64,000 nt of DNA. Source: Otatea glauca. Its lineage: Eukaryota; Streptophyta; Magnoliopsida; Poales; Poaceae. The position numbers and the translations under genes were made by a program. The DNA is taken from positions 21,661,336 through 21,725,335 of the forward strand of contig CM070722.1 of the NCBI GenBank assembly GCA_036346275.1. The letters are read 5' to 3'. Every line of letters begins with the position of its first letter. The stretch's first letter is position 1. This document shows positions 9,975 to 22,930 of this stretch, piece by piece. The notes beneath the pieces were generated by a model. That model worked only from the letters and a program-made list of their open reading frames with translations, did no database searches and was not told the DNA's origin.

Positions 9975-11260
9975 AATAGTGGACTGATACTGGTGATAAT
10001 ATTCATGTTTGTGCTGATGTATCATTGTATTCTTCTTACCAGGTTTCTCGGGGTTCCTCCGTGTTGATGGGAAATAGGTCACATGCTTCTGTTCTTGATG
10101 TTGGCACGGTAGATCTAAAGCTTACTTTGGGAAAGATCGTGCGGTTAAAGAATGTGCAGCATGTCCTTTCAATCAACCGGAATCTCGTTAGTGATTCCCT
10201 TCTTTGCAGAGAAGGGTATAAGTTGGTGTTTGAGTCGAATAAAGTAGTCATATCAAAGTATGGACTATTTATTGGTAAAGGCTATGACAGCGGAGGCTTG
10301 TTCCGCTTTTCTCTTGAGAACGTCTTTAATAAATTTGTGAATCATCTTTGTGACAATATTATTGATAGTGAGGCAAGTGTTTGGCACTCACGACTATGTC
10401 ATCTTAATTTTGGTTCTATGTCTCGGCTTTCCAGTATGAAATTAATTTCAAATTTTTTCATTGTCAAATGTTCTAAGTGCCAAAGTTGTGTGCAATCTAA
10501 GCAACCTCGCAAGCCTCATAAGGCAGCCGAGGAAAGAAACTTGGCACCATTAGAACTCATACATTCAGATATTTGTGAGATGAATGGTATGTTGACGAAT
10601 GGTGGAAAAAGATACTTCATGACTTTAATTGATAATGCGACTAGATTTTGTTATGTGTATATCTTAAAAACAAAAGATGAGGTTTTAGACTACTATAAAA
10701 TCTATAAGGCAGAAGTTGAGAATCAATGGGAAAGAAAAACCAAAAGAGTTAGGTCGGATCGTGGTGGAGAGTATTTCTCTAATAAATTCTCCCAATACTG
10801 TGCAGAGCATGGTATCATCCATGAGAGGATACCTCCCTATTCGCCCCAATCTAACGGGGTTGTCGAAAGGAAGAACCGCACCCTGACTAACTTGGTTAAT
10901 GCCATGTTGGACAATGCGGGATTATCTAAGGCATGGTGGGGAGAGGCCTTGTTGACCTCGAGTCATGTCCTAAATAGAGTTCCCACTAAGAATAGTGAGG
11001 TAACTCCATATGAAAGATGGGAAGGAAGAAAATCATCACTATCCTATTTGCGCACTTGGGGGTGCTTGACGAAAGTCAATGTGCTGGTAACAAAGAAGCC
11101 CAAACTTGGACCTAAAACTGTTTATTGTGTCTTTATGGGATATGCTCATTGCAACATTGCCTATAGGTTTCTTGTAGTTAAATCTGATGTATCCGACATG
11201 CACATCGGTACAATAATGGAGTCTCGAGATGCAATGTTTTTGAGAATATATTTCCTATGA
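9975..11260 (+). pseudogene. Copia-1 protease/integrase region
   Basis: The protease motif 'WTDTGDNIHVCADVS' keeps the catalytic DTG. From 10025 there is a 411-codon open stretch with the gag-pre-integrase HHCC finger ('VWHSRLCHLNFGSM' and 'CSKCQSC') and the integrase core. In the core, 'HSDICE', 'SDRGGEYFS' and 'PQSNGVVERKNRT' supply the D, D and E of the DDE triad. It ends in a TGA at 11258. Integrase is the best-preserved part of this element, but with gag and RT broken it cannot act in cis. Confidence 0.85.
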
Positions 11261-14200
11261 AGGATATGCATAGCATTTCGAGTCAAGCTTGTGATTCAAC
11301 TCCTGAACCTGCCATACCAATTGAGCATTTTGAACAAACTCCTTAGGAGGATGATAGTGATGCTCCTAGAAGGAGCAAGAGGCAAAGGACCACAAAATCC
11401 TTTGGTGATGATTTTACAGTGTACCTTGTGGATGATGCTCCCAAGACCATTTTAGAAGCATATGCATATCCTGATACAGACTACTGGAAGGATGCGGTCC
11501 GTAGTGAAATGGATTCCATTCTCGCTAATGGAACTTGGGAAATCACAAATCGTCCTTATGGTTGTAAACCAGTTGTGAAAGACTATGTGGAGGTCTACTC
11601 ATGTGTGTGATGAGTTATTGACGTTGTTTAAGCTAGTAGTGTTTGAGTTTGGGAGATATTTGAAGTTTAATTCGAAATCTGAAGTAATTTGGAAAAATAT
11701 CCAGCACTGGCGGTCGCACCGGCGGGTGTTCGATTGCACTGGTCGGCGGTGCTACCGGCTTGGGTGCGGTAGCATTGGACATGGGCGGTAGCATTGGCCT
11801 CAAGTCGATGCGTTTTTTCCAGAGAACGTTTTCTCTGGGCGGTGCTACCGGCCTAGAGGCAGTAGCACCGGCCCTTATGAGCGAAGATGATTTTGAAATT
11901 GTGATTTTTTTGATGAAATTCATTGCATATCTCTTTGGACATTTCTATGTGATGTTTTTCCTTGTTTTTGATGGTTACAGGAGACGATGCTTGATCATGA
12001 TGAGGCGGAGGATGATCGGGACTAGGCGAGGTGCGCTGGAGATCCAAACGATCGAGGATCATCGGAAGATGATTGGAGACGGAGTCGTGGCAAGCCAAGA
12101 AGACAAGGAACAAATGAGATGCTAGCTAGAAGCTGCTTGGATCAATGAGGGTCGTCGGATCGTGGTCTAGTTGATAGGATACCTAGTCTAGTTAGTGTGC
12201 TTTGAAAAGCATGCAAAAAAAACCCGGTATGCTTGTTGGGTTTCGGGTTAGCCCATGTATGATTGTATGTGGGAGTCATTCTTAGCTCTTGATGTGATCC
12301 TTATAGTAGAAGGAACTAATACAAGGGTGGAGGGTGGCTTAAGAGTAGTATAAATAGAGGGGGAGGGGTAGCCTTCCTCCTCTTGAAAGTTTTAGAGGTT
12401 TTGTGTTCCTTTGAGCCTTTGCCCGCTTCGTTGTGAGGCTTTGTAAACCTCCCTTTCAGAAATGCAAATCACTTTCTATTATGCTTGAATTTACTTTACG
12501 GATTTAAATTCAGCATTTAAATTCCGCACTTTCATTCTTACAATTTATATTCATGTAATTTGGATTTGCCTCCCCTTCTTCTACATGCTTTTGGATTTGC
12601 CTCCTCTCCTTCTACATGCTTTTGATTCTTATGTCAAGTATGTTGATTGATGAATGAATCTTCTTCATATTATACCTCAATGATCTAGCCAATCAATGTG
12701 TTTTTCTTGCAAGAAATCGATCTTGTGTTCTTAAGTGAATCATTCTTATAGATCGATTTTATGGGGTTTTGGACTTGTATTCTTGCTTGCTGTGACGTGT
12801 AGGAGGTTATCAAAGATCATCTTGATCATCAAAACCCCACGAGCAAGTCTAAGATCGAGTTCTTGAGTTTTGCTCAAACTTGGTGTGTTCTTCCTTCAAT
12901 GTGAAAAAGGTCAGAATTTTGACGTCAATCCTTGCGATTGAAGGTTGGAATAAGTTCCTGACACCCCTAGGATCACATCTGCCAAGTTTTGTGAGTTTTT
13001 ATCCAGCCGATCAAAAGATTCCCAAAATTAGCTTTTGAGTTCGTGCTGTTTTTGGGTCTGTTCTTCCTGCTGTTCTTGAGCCCAGTTATACCATCCTCTG
13101 TACGATCATACCGGAGACCCTGCGGTCATACCAGATCCCGGTGCTACCGAGCTTACCCTGGTCATACCGGGCTTGTAGAGCAACTTGCTCCTTCTCACTT
13201 GCTCCTCTTGATTGATTTGTCTGTAGGCTTGGTTGAATCATTTTGAGTAGGGGAAAATTTTATTTGGGATCATTCATCCCCGCTCTAATTGCCATCTCGG
13301 TCCTTCAAGTTGGATGCAAGTGGGTGTTCAAAAAGAAGATTAGTCTTGATAGTACTATTGAGAAGTACAAGGCCAAGTTGTGGCCAAGGGTTGCACCCAA
13401 AAAGAAGACGATGATTTCTTTGATACTTATTCACCTATTACTAGGTTGACCACAATACGTGTACTACTGTCCTTGGCTACTTCTAATGGTCTTCCCGTTC
13501 ATCAAATGGATGTTAAGACAACTTTCCTTAATGGATAGTCAGATGAGGAAATCTATATGGAATAGCCTAATGGATTTGTAGTAAAATGGTCAAGAGAACA
13601 AAGTGTGTAAGTTGCTGAAATTTTTGTATGGCCTTAAGCAAGCACCCAAGTAATGGCATAAGAAGTTCGATAGAACTTTAACATCTAAAGGCTTTACTGT
13701 AAATGAAGTTGATAGATGTGTATACTACCACTATGGTAGGGGTGAGGGAGTTATTATATGCTTGTATGTGGATGACATACTTATATTTGGAACAAATCTT
13801 GATGTGATTAATGTGGTCAAGATGTTTTTGTTCCAAAGCTTTGATATGAAGGATCTGAGAGAAGATGATGTAATTCTAAACATCAAACTGATTAAAGGTG
13901 AGGATCCATTACGTGGAAAAGGTCTTAAGTCGTTTTTGCTATGTGGATAGTAAGCCTTCTCTAACACCTTATGATGCTAGTTTAATACTTCGGAAGAACC
14001 AAAGAATTACTAGAGATCAACTGAGATACTCTCATATTATTGGTTCACTTATGTACCTAGCTAACGTTATAAGGCCTGACATCTCGTTTGCTTTCAGCAA
14101 ATTGAGCCGGCTTGTCTCTAATCCGAGTGATGATCATTGACATGCTCTTGAGAGAGTAATGAGCTATCTGAGAGGTACTATGAGTTATGAAATTCACTAT

Positions 14201-14671
14201 AATGGGTATCTTGGTGTACTTGAGGGATATAGTGATTCTAACTCGATATCTGATGCTGATGAGCTCAAGGCCACGAGTGGTTATGTATTCACTCTTAGTG
14301 GTGCTGCTGTCTCATAGAGGTCTTGTAAACAGACCATATTGACGAGGTCAACCATGGAAGTAGAACACACAGCATTGGATACAGCCATTGTCGAAGCAAA
14401 ATGGCTTCGTGAGCTCTTGATGGACTTACCAGTAGTTGAAAAACCGATACCGGCTATCCTTATGAACTGTGATAATCAAACAGTTATCGTGAAAGTGAAC
14501 AGTTCAAAGGATAACATGAAGTCCTCAAGATACGTAAAAAGATGGTTGAAATCTGTTAGAAAATTGAGAAACTCTGGAGTGATAGCTTTGAATTACATCC
14601 AAACTGCTAAGAATCTGGCAGATCCGTTTACAAAGAGTCTATCACGAAATGTGGTAGATAGTGCATCTTAG
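11261..14671 (+). pseudogene. Copia-1 reverse transcriptase/RNase H, interrupted
   Basis: The start of RT ('YWKDAVRSEMDSILANGTWE') reads to 'YGCKPV' at 11575. It resumes at 13313 with 'GCKWVFKKKISLD', the solo LTR and one TSD copy lying between. Motif A 'HQMDVKTTFLNG' is followed at once by TAG, and many stops follow to about 13740. The catalytic 'YVDDILIFG' lies at about 13765. RNase H is represented by 'SDSNSISDADELKATSGYVF', and the C-terminus 'TKSLSRNVVDSAS' ends at 14671. This is a dead gene. Confidence 0.85.
11576..13307 (+). mobile_element. Solo LTR of a Sirevirus-like copia family
   Basis: It begins TGAAAGACTATGTGGAGG and ends GGTCCTTCA, with a perfect 5-bp TSD AGTTG at 11571-11575 and 13308-13312. 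It is a diverged relative of the LTRs at 32508-34143 and 43038-44670, with the same order of landmarks: 'aacccggtatg', 'gagtagtataaatag', 'gtgaggctttgtaa'. No internal domain is present, so it arose by LTR-LTR recombination. GC-rich 'ggtgctaccgg / ggtagcaccgg' motifs in both orientations cluster at 11740-11875 and 'ggtcatacc' motifs at 13100-13165. A TATA box (TATAAATA) lies at 12349-12356. Confidence 0.93.
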
Positions 14672-15247
14672 TAGATATGAATGAGACCTACCAAATAGTT
14701 AACCACAATGGTAATCCAAGCTATATGATCGAAGATCCCGTGATTAGTACATGGGTAATAACAAGCTGTTGGATTAATTGAAAAGAGTACATTCTACATC
14801 TTACTCCATGAAAAATGCCGTACTCTTAAAATCTGTGAGGCAGGTTGACTACGGTCTTAATGTGTTATGTTGGTTTTTATATAAACAAAGAAGCTGTCCC
14901 ACAGAGCATTCTTGAAAGAACACACCTATATAAGTCCGACTGTTGGTCGCAGCCCGTGAGACGTGGGTACTCTCTAAGAAGCTCATGAAGAGGCCAAGGA
15001 GTATAACTTATACGCTCCACCCGAGGGGTAGACTGTCAACAGCCTAGTATCAGTCAGGGCCTTAAGTGAAACTTGTTTGCGCAAAACTTGCAATTCAAGG
15101 CATAGTCCATTGTTCAAGTTGCAGATGAATGTAGCTTGAAGTCCTGGTGCAATTCAAGGTATAGTCCATTGTCACCGAAAGCTGGCATAAAAATAGTACT
15201 TTGCAACATGTAAAGACCTATATAACCTCTGGAATCTGGTGGGGAAT

Positions 15248-16154
15248 TGTTGGAATTTATTTGGGCTAGGCCCATTAATTCACAAATAATTCTTGAAAAA
15301 TCCCAAAGGCCCATTAAGCGGAAGAGAGGTGAAAATGCAATAGTTTCATATTGTTAGCGGAAGTGGATGAAGACTACCTTAAAAGGGGAGGTTTCTCCAC
15401 CATGCTTGAGCATGAGAAGAAGAGAACGTGCTTGCTTGCTCGCCTTGCCTCGCCAGGTGGCATGCGTACACGACATGCACGTGAATGGTGCAATGAAATC
15501 GAATCTGATAGCTTGCACACGCACAGTTCTCTTTTACAGTTTTTGGAGCGTGGGACTAAGTAGTCAATACGGTTACTTTAACGTGGTATTAACTATGCGA
15601 ATTTATCTGTAACTAACTCGAATCGTAGAGCGGATTTTATGCAGTATCCGTAACCGACTCGTATCGTGCTCCGCGATTCTCTCTGTTATATATACGCAGA
15701 ACATATATCAATCTCTCTTGAACTTTTTGCCCTCCGTCAGTACTGCGTTGTATCCGTCTTCCCTATCCCTTCACCGGCGTGCATCGACTATTGGGAGAGC
15801 AGGTCTCCAAAACGTCCGTCCTTAAGATCCTGCACCGAGAGAGGACGAATCACATTTTTAGGAAGCGTCTTCACGCGACTGCTCGCTATTTTCTTCACCA
15901 ACGATCGGCTTCGACTACATCGCCTGCTGATCTTCATAGACGTCTACTACCGGTTCGGCCACGTCTTCGCGTCATTTCGGTAGCGCACGCGAACCATCTC
16001 TTTATTCTGTTTATCTGATAATATGGATGAGATAGACATTACAATAGGCATATTACTTGTTTCTATTTTATTTGTTTCCTTTGTTCTATCTTCAATTATT
16101 ATCATAACTTATTTTCAGAATAAATTCATCATTAATATGCCTAATCATCCAACA
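15248..16154 (+). repeat. Copia-1 3' LTR (full length)
   Basis: This 907-bp LTR, TGTTGG to CCAACA, contains the TATA-like 'gttatatatacgcag' near 15685 and is followed by the TSD GGCAG. It preserves the segment lost from the 5' LTR. Confidence 0.9.
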
Positions 16155-16159
16155 GGCAG

Positions 16160-17339
16160 TGCCAGATAAAGAAATTCAGAAATTTGAGTAACTTGCCGGT
16201 GTCATTGTTGCGATTATCATTGCTACTCCGCCGAAGTATTGGAGTATTGTGTTGAGGTTACACTTTTAGCCACACGTTGGAATCAGCGATTTGAAGCAGC
16301 TGCGGTAGCTTTTCGTGGCGAAACAATATGGGACTGCAGAAGGGGACTGCTACTGACGATGCTCTATGTTTAATGCTCAAGGGAGCAGCGCACTTTAGAA
16401 TCTAATCATACGAGTGTGCTTGATGAGCGTTCCGCGTTGGGAATGCCAAATCCTTTTTACTTCGCCAAAGTGCAAGCGGCAATGAGTATACATAGTTGCA
16501 AAGCCTTTTTGCAACGGGAGAGAGGAAAAGACAAGATCACATATATTTTCTAGATGATCACATACATCAGTTCAGGGGGGAAACAGCTTGATGGTCCCTT
16601 GTAAACTTTCTGACAAGGAAAGGAACTAATTTCATTTTTTTTAGCCTAGCTACCAGGGATAAAAAAATTAACGACAATAGCTCGATTTTTGTGATTCTCG
16701 TCCGTATCAACGCGGTCCGGCTTCTAAAGCTGCTCGATAAACCAGTTCAATTAAAAAAATCAAAAATTTGGAAAAATTTATGCGACGTAAACCGGTCGAA
16801 AATTGCTCAAAAAATCGATCGCAAAAAAAGTTCAGCTAGTCCGTCGATTTTTTGCTCGATTTTTTCAATTTTCAATTTTCGAATTTCGAATTTCGTGTTA
16901 TTTTCGAAGTTTCGAAATTGTTAACCCTGCTAGCTACTGAACAAAGTGGGCGTGTGCAAAAATTCTCAGCCCCCACCCTTTTGAAGCTTTTTTACAGTGC
17001 CACTTTTTGTCACCTATTTCCCTATTTCTATTCTGCCCTGACAATCTATCTCTCGCTAGTCGCAGGCTCGTGGTTCCTCCGCGTACGTTTTCACTCGATT
17101 AGCCTGAACCTTTTCTTTACTCCGGAAAGCTAGCAAAGGCACGAGCGAGGTGACAAACGGTGAGACATGTATCTTTGAGTAACATGGTTTTCGTTTGCAT
17201 GCATGCTGCTCCCTCCCAACCAAAAGACGAAATGGAGCACGCGAGGGAGGTGCGCGCAGCACCATGATACCATCCATCGGGCGTTGTCGCCTTTTCACCT
17301 AAAGTAATGGCTGTTCGAACGACATCCCAATATTCAGTA
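16160..17339. other. No gene; AT-rich repetitive stretch at 16740-16920
   Basis: The 16160-16690 part is the continuation of the Copia-1 target site, with no recognised coding. From 16740 to 16920 there are runs of overlapping 'aattttcgaa/ttcgaatttcg' motifs. Nothing else was recognised. Confidence 0.35.
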
Positions 17340-17617
17340 AAGACATGTACAATAAAGTCATATCAGCTGGCTCTTAGGCTGTACACATCAGCTTTGATCT
17401 ATGTGAAGAAGTGAGAAAAGAGGAAAGAGAAGAGAGCTGGCTCTTATTTAGTAGCCAGCTTTACACAGGAGCATAGGTAGATTATTTATGTACAAGAGAG
17501 AAAAGATAGTTATTGCACAACATCTAAAGACAACATTTAGAGACAGTTATTGTACAAGCTAGCTTTTAGCTTACTATTAATCAGTAGTTGGCTTTGCTAT
17601 TGTACTTGCCCTGTCTT
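17340..17617. mobile_element. MITE with GTACAAT-containing inverted ends
   Basis: The ends read 'aagacatgtacaataaag' on the left and, on the minus strand, 'aagacagggcaagtacaatag' on the right. The interior is rich in 'gctggctctta / agccagctt' inverted motifs. Similar short 'catgtacaat' elements are common in grasses. No clean TSD could be read, so the superfamily is not assigned. Confidence 0.5.
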
Positions 17618-17754
17618 GGAACAATAGTAGGTGCATTAATTCTTCGTTCCCATTTATTCGCAGCATATAGGCTTACCTCTTTGTGAATAAATAGGAGAAC
17701 AACTGGTTATGTCTCTTATCTTATCTCTCCTCGGGCGACAATAAGCTTTTTAGA

Positions 17755-17969
17755 CAATGCGATCTGCTCGACCGCTCATTTCTTGGTCGACTTTGCCTAC
17801 TTCCACGATGTTGCATTGTTTCTATTTTTCTTCGTCATACCCATTGTAAGTCATTCACGTAACTGGTGGTGCCCTATTATAGCTTTGTTTCTGTTTATAT
17901 TTTGGAGTACAATGTGTTGTCCCATGTTAGTTTCAAGTATCGCATCATTTGTGTTTTGCGGTATCTGCC
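17755..17969 (+). other. Paralogue of the segment upstream of the NLR remnant
   Basis: Aligns with 1258-1480 ('tacttccacga', 'gtaagtcattc', 'gagtacaatgtgtt'). The alignment resumes at 22939 ('aaaatttggaattaaaataat', 'atttccaac'), because a hAT transposon inserted here. No NLR coding sequence follows in this copy. Confidence 0.5.
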
Positions 17970-20900
17970 TAGAGGTGGGCACTGAGCCGGGCGGCCTAGC
18001 CCGACCCTTGGCCCAGCACGATACTATTCTAAATGGGTCGGGCTGGCCAGGCACGGTTGCCCGGGCCGTGCCGGGCCTGCCATTCGGGCACAGTGGGTGA
18101 CCCGGCCCCGCACGAAAGTCTGGGCTGTGCTTGGGCCGACACTGCCCGCGCCGACACGGCTCGTGGCAAGCCAGCGGCAAAGACGCGGGGCACTTGGTGA
18201 GCCCACGGACGCACGCGCGCGGCCGACAGAGAGGAAGACGGAGGGATCGGGACGCGTCGCCGTGGCGGCTGCGCGCTGCCCGCCCGCCAAGCTCCGGTCG
18301 GCTCGTGCCTTGGGCGCCTCGCGCGTGCTGCGCCGCTTCTTGCGCGTGGCGCCTCGCGTCGCCGCCAGACTGCGTCCGTACCACCCGCCTCTCTTGCTCC
18401 GTCCTCCGCAGCATCACCTCCTCTGAGCGCTCGTGCAGTCACCGCACCTCGCTCACGATGGCCTCGTCCAGCCCCGCCCACTTCCACTCTAGCGGAGACG
18501 CCGCGCTCTCCTCCAACTGCGCTCGTGGCTATGTTGCGCTTAGCCGTGACCCAGTCCTCCTCGGTGAGCCGGATGGCTTCCCAGATGAGGGCGTTGGCTT
18601 GCGGGATGGAGGAAGCGAGTGGGGCCTTGGCGAGCCGGATGGCTTCCTAGATGAGGCGGTCGGTGAGTGCGGAGGCAAGCACTGCGGCCGAAGGCGAGGA
18701 GCGCGGGGCTTGAGGGGCTGTCCGGTCGGGCGAAGGAACCAAAGAGAGAGAGAGAGGGAGGGGAAAAAGAAAGGGCGCTGCCCACGCGGGGAGAGAGAGA
18801 GGGGGGGTCCGGTGGGGCGAAAGAGAAAAGAAAGAGCAGTTCGAGCGAATCACGGGAAAAGATTGTTTGAGTCTTTGAAGGAATCATATGTGTAAGTCTG
18901 ATGCATTTGAAGCTTTGAATGCAAGAGAATCAAAGTTGCGAGGGAATCAAGTGAATCACGAGAAAAGTTTTTGGCCACGCTCATATATTCCTATCCTACG
19001 CGTGAATAAAGTTGATTGAAATGAATGTGACATGTTGAAAGACATAAAGCTTATTTTAATTTTTATCCCACGTGGTGCCTCGTTTAAACGCTCAAGCTCA
19101 ACGGACAACGATACGATAGAGTTTGGGGAAAAAGAGGAGATTCGGGGGCGTACTGAGAAAAAGTGACTGAAAAAGACAGCGACTGTGAATTTAACGTCTC
19201 TTTTGGTCTCTCTACGCTAAGACAACGTGCTGAGAAATGAAATAAAGGTACTTTTAATTTTTCATGCATGCAGTCCGCGCGATTTATTCGATAAGCACTT
19301 TTTATCCTGTGCCTCGTTTAAATTTTGAACGGACACACTCATACTCTCTCTGCAACGTTTGGCAAACAGACAGCGACATGACACGATAAAAGACGTAAAA
19401 CAACGCGACATGATTGAAAATTTGAAATGAACCCGGGCGCAACGGGCATAATGATTAGTCTTAGAGTTGTGTTGAGACTCGAGGAGGAGTCAGAGACATG
19501 ATTGAAAATTTGAAATGAACCAACGACTCTCTTCTGATGGTTATAAAATTCTGTCGGGCAATCATTTATTCTGTATTTCAGCACCCGAAACTCATTCTCT
19601 CCTGAGCTAACCGCAAACGTTCTCTCATTTCTTCAGCCCCCAAACCGACTCGTTTTTTATTTGTTCACTCTCTATTTGCTATTTTTTTGTTCTCCCGTTG
19701 TGAAATAAAATGTATCGTAAGAGCAAGAATAGGATAGCACACCCGCGCTCTCCAAGTCCCCTCATCAAGATCAAGAGATCGATCCACGCCAACTCTCCCC
19801 CAGCATGGGAGACTACGACATGGATGACAGTCATCTGGACGGCACGCTCGGCATTGAGAATGCCTTATACACTTCGGATGCACCAACCTCGGATGCTGCT
19901 ACCTCGGTGCATCCTGGACAGGCGTCGGTATCCACACCGAACACGCAACCCAACATATCGATGCAGCCAGCATGGTCATCCATATCCGGTAGTCGACTCA
20001 CGTGGTGCTGGCAACATATGGATAGAACCGTCGAAATTGTGGACGGACGTGAGGTAGTGTATGCTGTTTGCAAATACTGTCAAGCTAAACTATCTGCACG
20101 TGCATGTGGTAGAACAGATCATCTGAAGAGACACACGAAGAATTACTTGAGAAAGATATCGGCCGGACGGAGGTCGGGTGAGGGCGTGCAGACATAGATC
20201 AACTTCAACACCGACGGTTCGGTAAGCACATGGGTATACAACGCCGACGTAGCTAGAGACGAAATTGCACGTTACATAGTTACGGAGGATCTTCTGCTTA
20301 GAACGGGTGAGAGCTCTAATTTTGAGAGAATGGTGCAACGTGGTTTTTGCCCGCAATACCAACATGTCAGTAGAAGAACAACTACACGTGATATTTGTAA
20401 AATATTTACAAATAAACTAGAAATGTTAAAACAGACCTTTATGACACTTAGTTTTTCCTTTGCATTAACATCACATATATGGACTTTCTCTCACCAAAGA
20501 GTAGCATATATTAGTGTTGTTGCGCACTATCTAGACGACGAGTACGTACTAAACAAAAGGGTCATAGGGTTTAGGGCAATCTCGGAGTCACACACCAGAG
20601 ATGCTATCGCTACCCGTATAGTTGAGGTTGTTAATGATTTTAAAATAGAAAGTAGAATTATTTCCATTACTCTTGACAATGCATCAGCTAACACAACGGC
20701 TGTGGAGCATCTCTCACTGCACCTGGAGACTTATATTGGAGGTTTTGTACTCCACCAGAGGTGCGTATGCTATATTATTTATCTGATTGTACAGGCAGGT
20801 TTGCATGTAATGAAACCTAGTTTGGAGGGCATACGTAGTGCTATCAATTTTATTACTAATTCACCTATAAAATTTGCCCAGTTCTCAGAATACTGCAAGG

Positions 20901-22930
20901 CCAACAATAAGAAACCAAGAAGATTCAACCTTGATATGAAGGTTAGATGGAACTCAACTTATACTATGCTGCATCGGTGCAAAGACTACGAGCACATTAT
21001 CACTGTCTTCGTCAACTGCAATAATAGTGAGGTATTGGTTACTGACACGGATTGGGATATTGCTAGTCATTTTCGTAATTTTTTAGAAATTTTTTACAAT
21101 GCAACTAAACAATTATCCGCTGTGTAGTACCCAACTTCTTGCTTAGTCATCGAGTGGTTTTGGCTTATTGCTAATGCTTTTTTAAAAAAATAGAGGTAAT
21201 TATATTTTATATCCCATTATAGAACCAATGGAGCAAAAAAAATTAAAATATTTTCAAGCTATTCCACATTTGTACTATTTTGCTGTCATTTTGGATCATC
21301 GGAGAAAATTTTCTGACTTGTAGGGCGCCTTCGAGGGAATAGGTGAGACATTCGATCTTGATTTCTCCGAGGACTATACTCATGTTTATAACGAGTTTTT
21401 CAGAGTTTTTGACAAATATTACGAGAAGTTTAGCACCAGAAGTGAAGCACGAAGATCTACGTCAACAACGCAACAAGCACGAGGCAGTTCGATCACTTCA
21501 AACATGTGGAAGAAGCTGAAAGGCAAGTCGTCTAGTTCGTCTTCCGAAACGCCGAGCAGGTCACAATGGAATCCACGGGTAGAGATCAACCACTACCTCG
21601 ACGTGCCTTTCGTGGAGACCGAGCTTGACATAGACGAGGAAAATCAACTTAGCTTGCTTTTGTGGTGGAAGAATAACCAACGTATTTACCCCGTGCTATC
21701 CCATTTCGTATGGGACGTACTTACGGTTCTGGTGTACACTGTCTCGTCGGAATCCACTTTCAATTTGGTGGGGAGGATACTTGAGCCGAGAAGGTCGTCT
21801 CTCACACCCAAGATAGTTGAGGCAATTATACCTCAAAGACTGGGAGCATGCAGATGAGAGGACACAACATTAGCTAGAGGATCAGGAGATCACGGACGCG
21901 GTAGCCGACTTTGACAATCTCAGTCTCGGGTAGTCTATGTATATAAACGTAGTTACCGTACTCTTTTCCTTACCGGGGTGGTAAAGAAAAAAACACAAAT
22001 GTAAGTTTTTTAACGAGGCAGTAACGCTGTACATATTCAAGATTTAATAAAATTTACTTCTTTTCCCCCAATATTTGTGTCCATTGTTGCTAGTCGCACG
22101 CATTTAAATTGGTGCATTTGTGTTTTTTTCTTTTTCCCACACATTAATTAGCTCGTTTGTTAGAGAGAGGATCCTGCCTGGCTATGGCTACAGATAGCTT
22201 CTGTTTAGAATGTTTTAATATTGAGACACAAAGAATCCCTGTATGCTAGCCCTCCATATGCATGCAGCACGACAATCGACATGCATAGAAGCATCGGTGC
22301 ATGTGTGTGTGTATGCATGCATATTCCTTCTCTTGCCTGGTTGCTCCGAAGTGACATGGCTTTGCATGCATGCTCAGTGCATGTATAACAAATAAAAGAA
22401 AGGCTAGCTCACTTCTAGACTCTAGCAGAGTACACACAAATGTTGTGCCTATAGTTCTATACTGGTCTTGTTGCCCATGTCTTCAGCATGGCGTTTGCTT
22501 AATGCTTATCTATGCACCACCAAACATAATTAGTTCCCTTTGTTAAGTGAGTAAAAATGACTAAAAAATTCAGATAAAATTATTAAGAAAAAAATACTAC
22601 TAGTCGTTCCTCGGTTTGCGACAATACTACTAATAACATCTTTATATTTTATGACAATACTACTAGTAGTTTATAAGGCGTATTTTTTTGCAATTAACTC
22701 CGTGCGTCTTCGTGTCCTTTCCTCTTCTCGCAATAGTGTAAATGGGCAGGATCTGGACCAGCATGGCACGAAGTAGGTACGAAGCATAAATGGGCCGTGC
22801 CTCGGCTCGTCGAAGGCGAGCCGAGCCGGCACGGAGGGCACGACGGGCCGTAGTGGCCCAGCACGGTTCTGGCCCGAAGTACGATGAGCCCGTGCCGGGC
22901 CGGGCCAGCATGGCACGACGCCCACCTCTA
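17970..22930 (+). mobile_element. Autonomous-type hAT transposon, 4961 bp, broken
   Basis: Both ends read TAGAGGTGGGC (the right on the minus strand: TAGAGGTGGGCGTCGTGCC). The flanks are TATCTGCC (17962-17969) and TATCTGAC (22931-22938), an 8-bp TSD with one mismatch. The GC-rich ends contain 'ccgggc/gcccgg'-type motifs in both orientations, as in hAT subterminal regions. The interior encodes a BED-finger hAT transposase. GC-rich frames at 18000-18890 are non-coding terminal sequence. Confidence 0.95.
19805..21915 (+). pseudogene. hAT transposase (BED finger, hAT C-terminal dimerisation)
   Basis: ATG 19805 is chosen because it is the first in frame before the BED finger. The finger uses C89, C92, H106 and H110 ('CKYC' and 'HLKRH'). 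An in-frame TAG at 20195 follows 'GVQT'; translation beyond it stays in the same frame through the RNase-H-like core ('SITLDNASANTTAVEHLS', 'HQRCVCYI', 'KVRWNSTYTML') to a second TAG at 21125, before 'YPTS'. More stops lie at 21190-21320. The dimerisation domain is intact ('LLWWKNNQRIYPVLSHF', 'TVSSESTFNLVGRILEPRR') until a frameshift near 21835, after which 'KDWEHADER' reads in another frame. Total length matches the 650-700 residues usual for the family. Confidence 0.9.

Larger units (their letters stand above)
8551..16154 (+). mobile_element. Copia-1: Ty1-copia LTR retrotransposon, degenerate
   Basis: The LTRs begin TGTTGGAATTTATTTGG and end CCAACA, and the element is flanked by the perfect 5-bp TSD GGCAG (8546-8550 and 16155-16159). 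Gene order is gag, PR, IN, RT, RNase H, which defines Ty1-copia (IN precedes RT). Many stops and frameshifts interrupt every part. A solo LTR of another family splits the RT gene. A GGTGGGGAAT polypurine tract precedes the 3' LTR. I did not find a standard initiator-Met primer-binding site after the 5' LTR. It is an old non-autonomous copy. Confidence 0.95.

Noticed and set aside
18131..18895. 254-codon frame and several overlapping frames on both strands
   Set aside because: They lie in the GC-rich terminal region of the hAT transposon and show no domain; the transposase is further inside.
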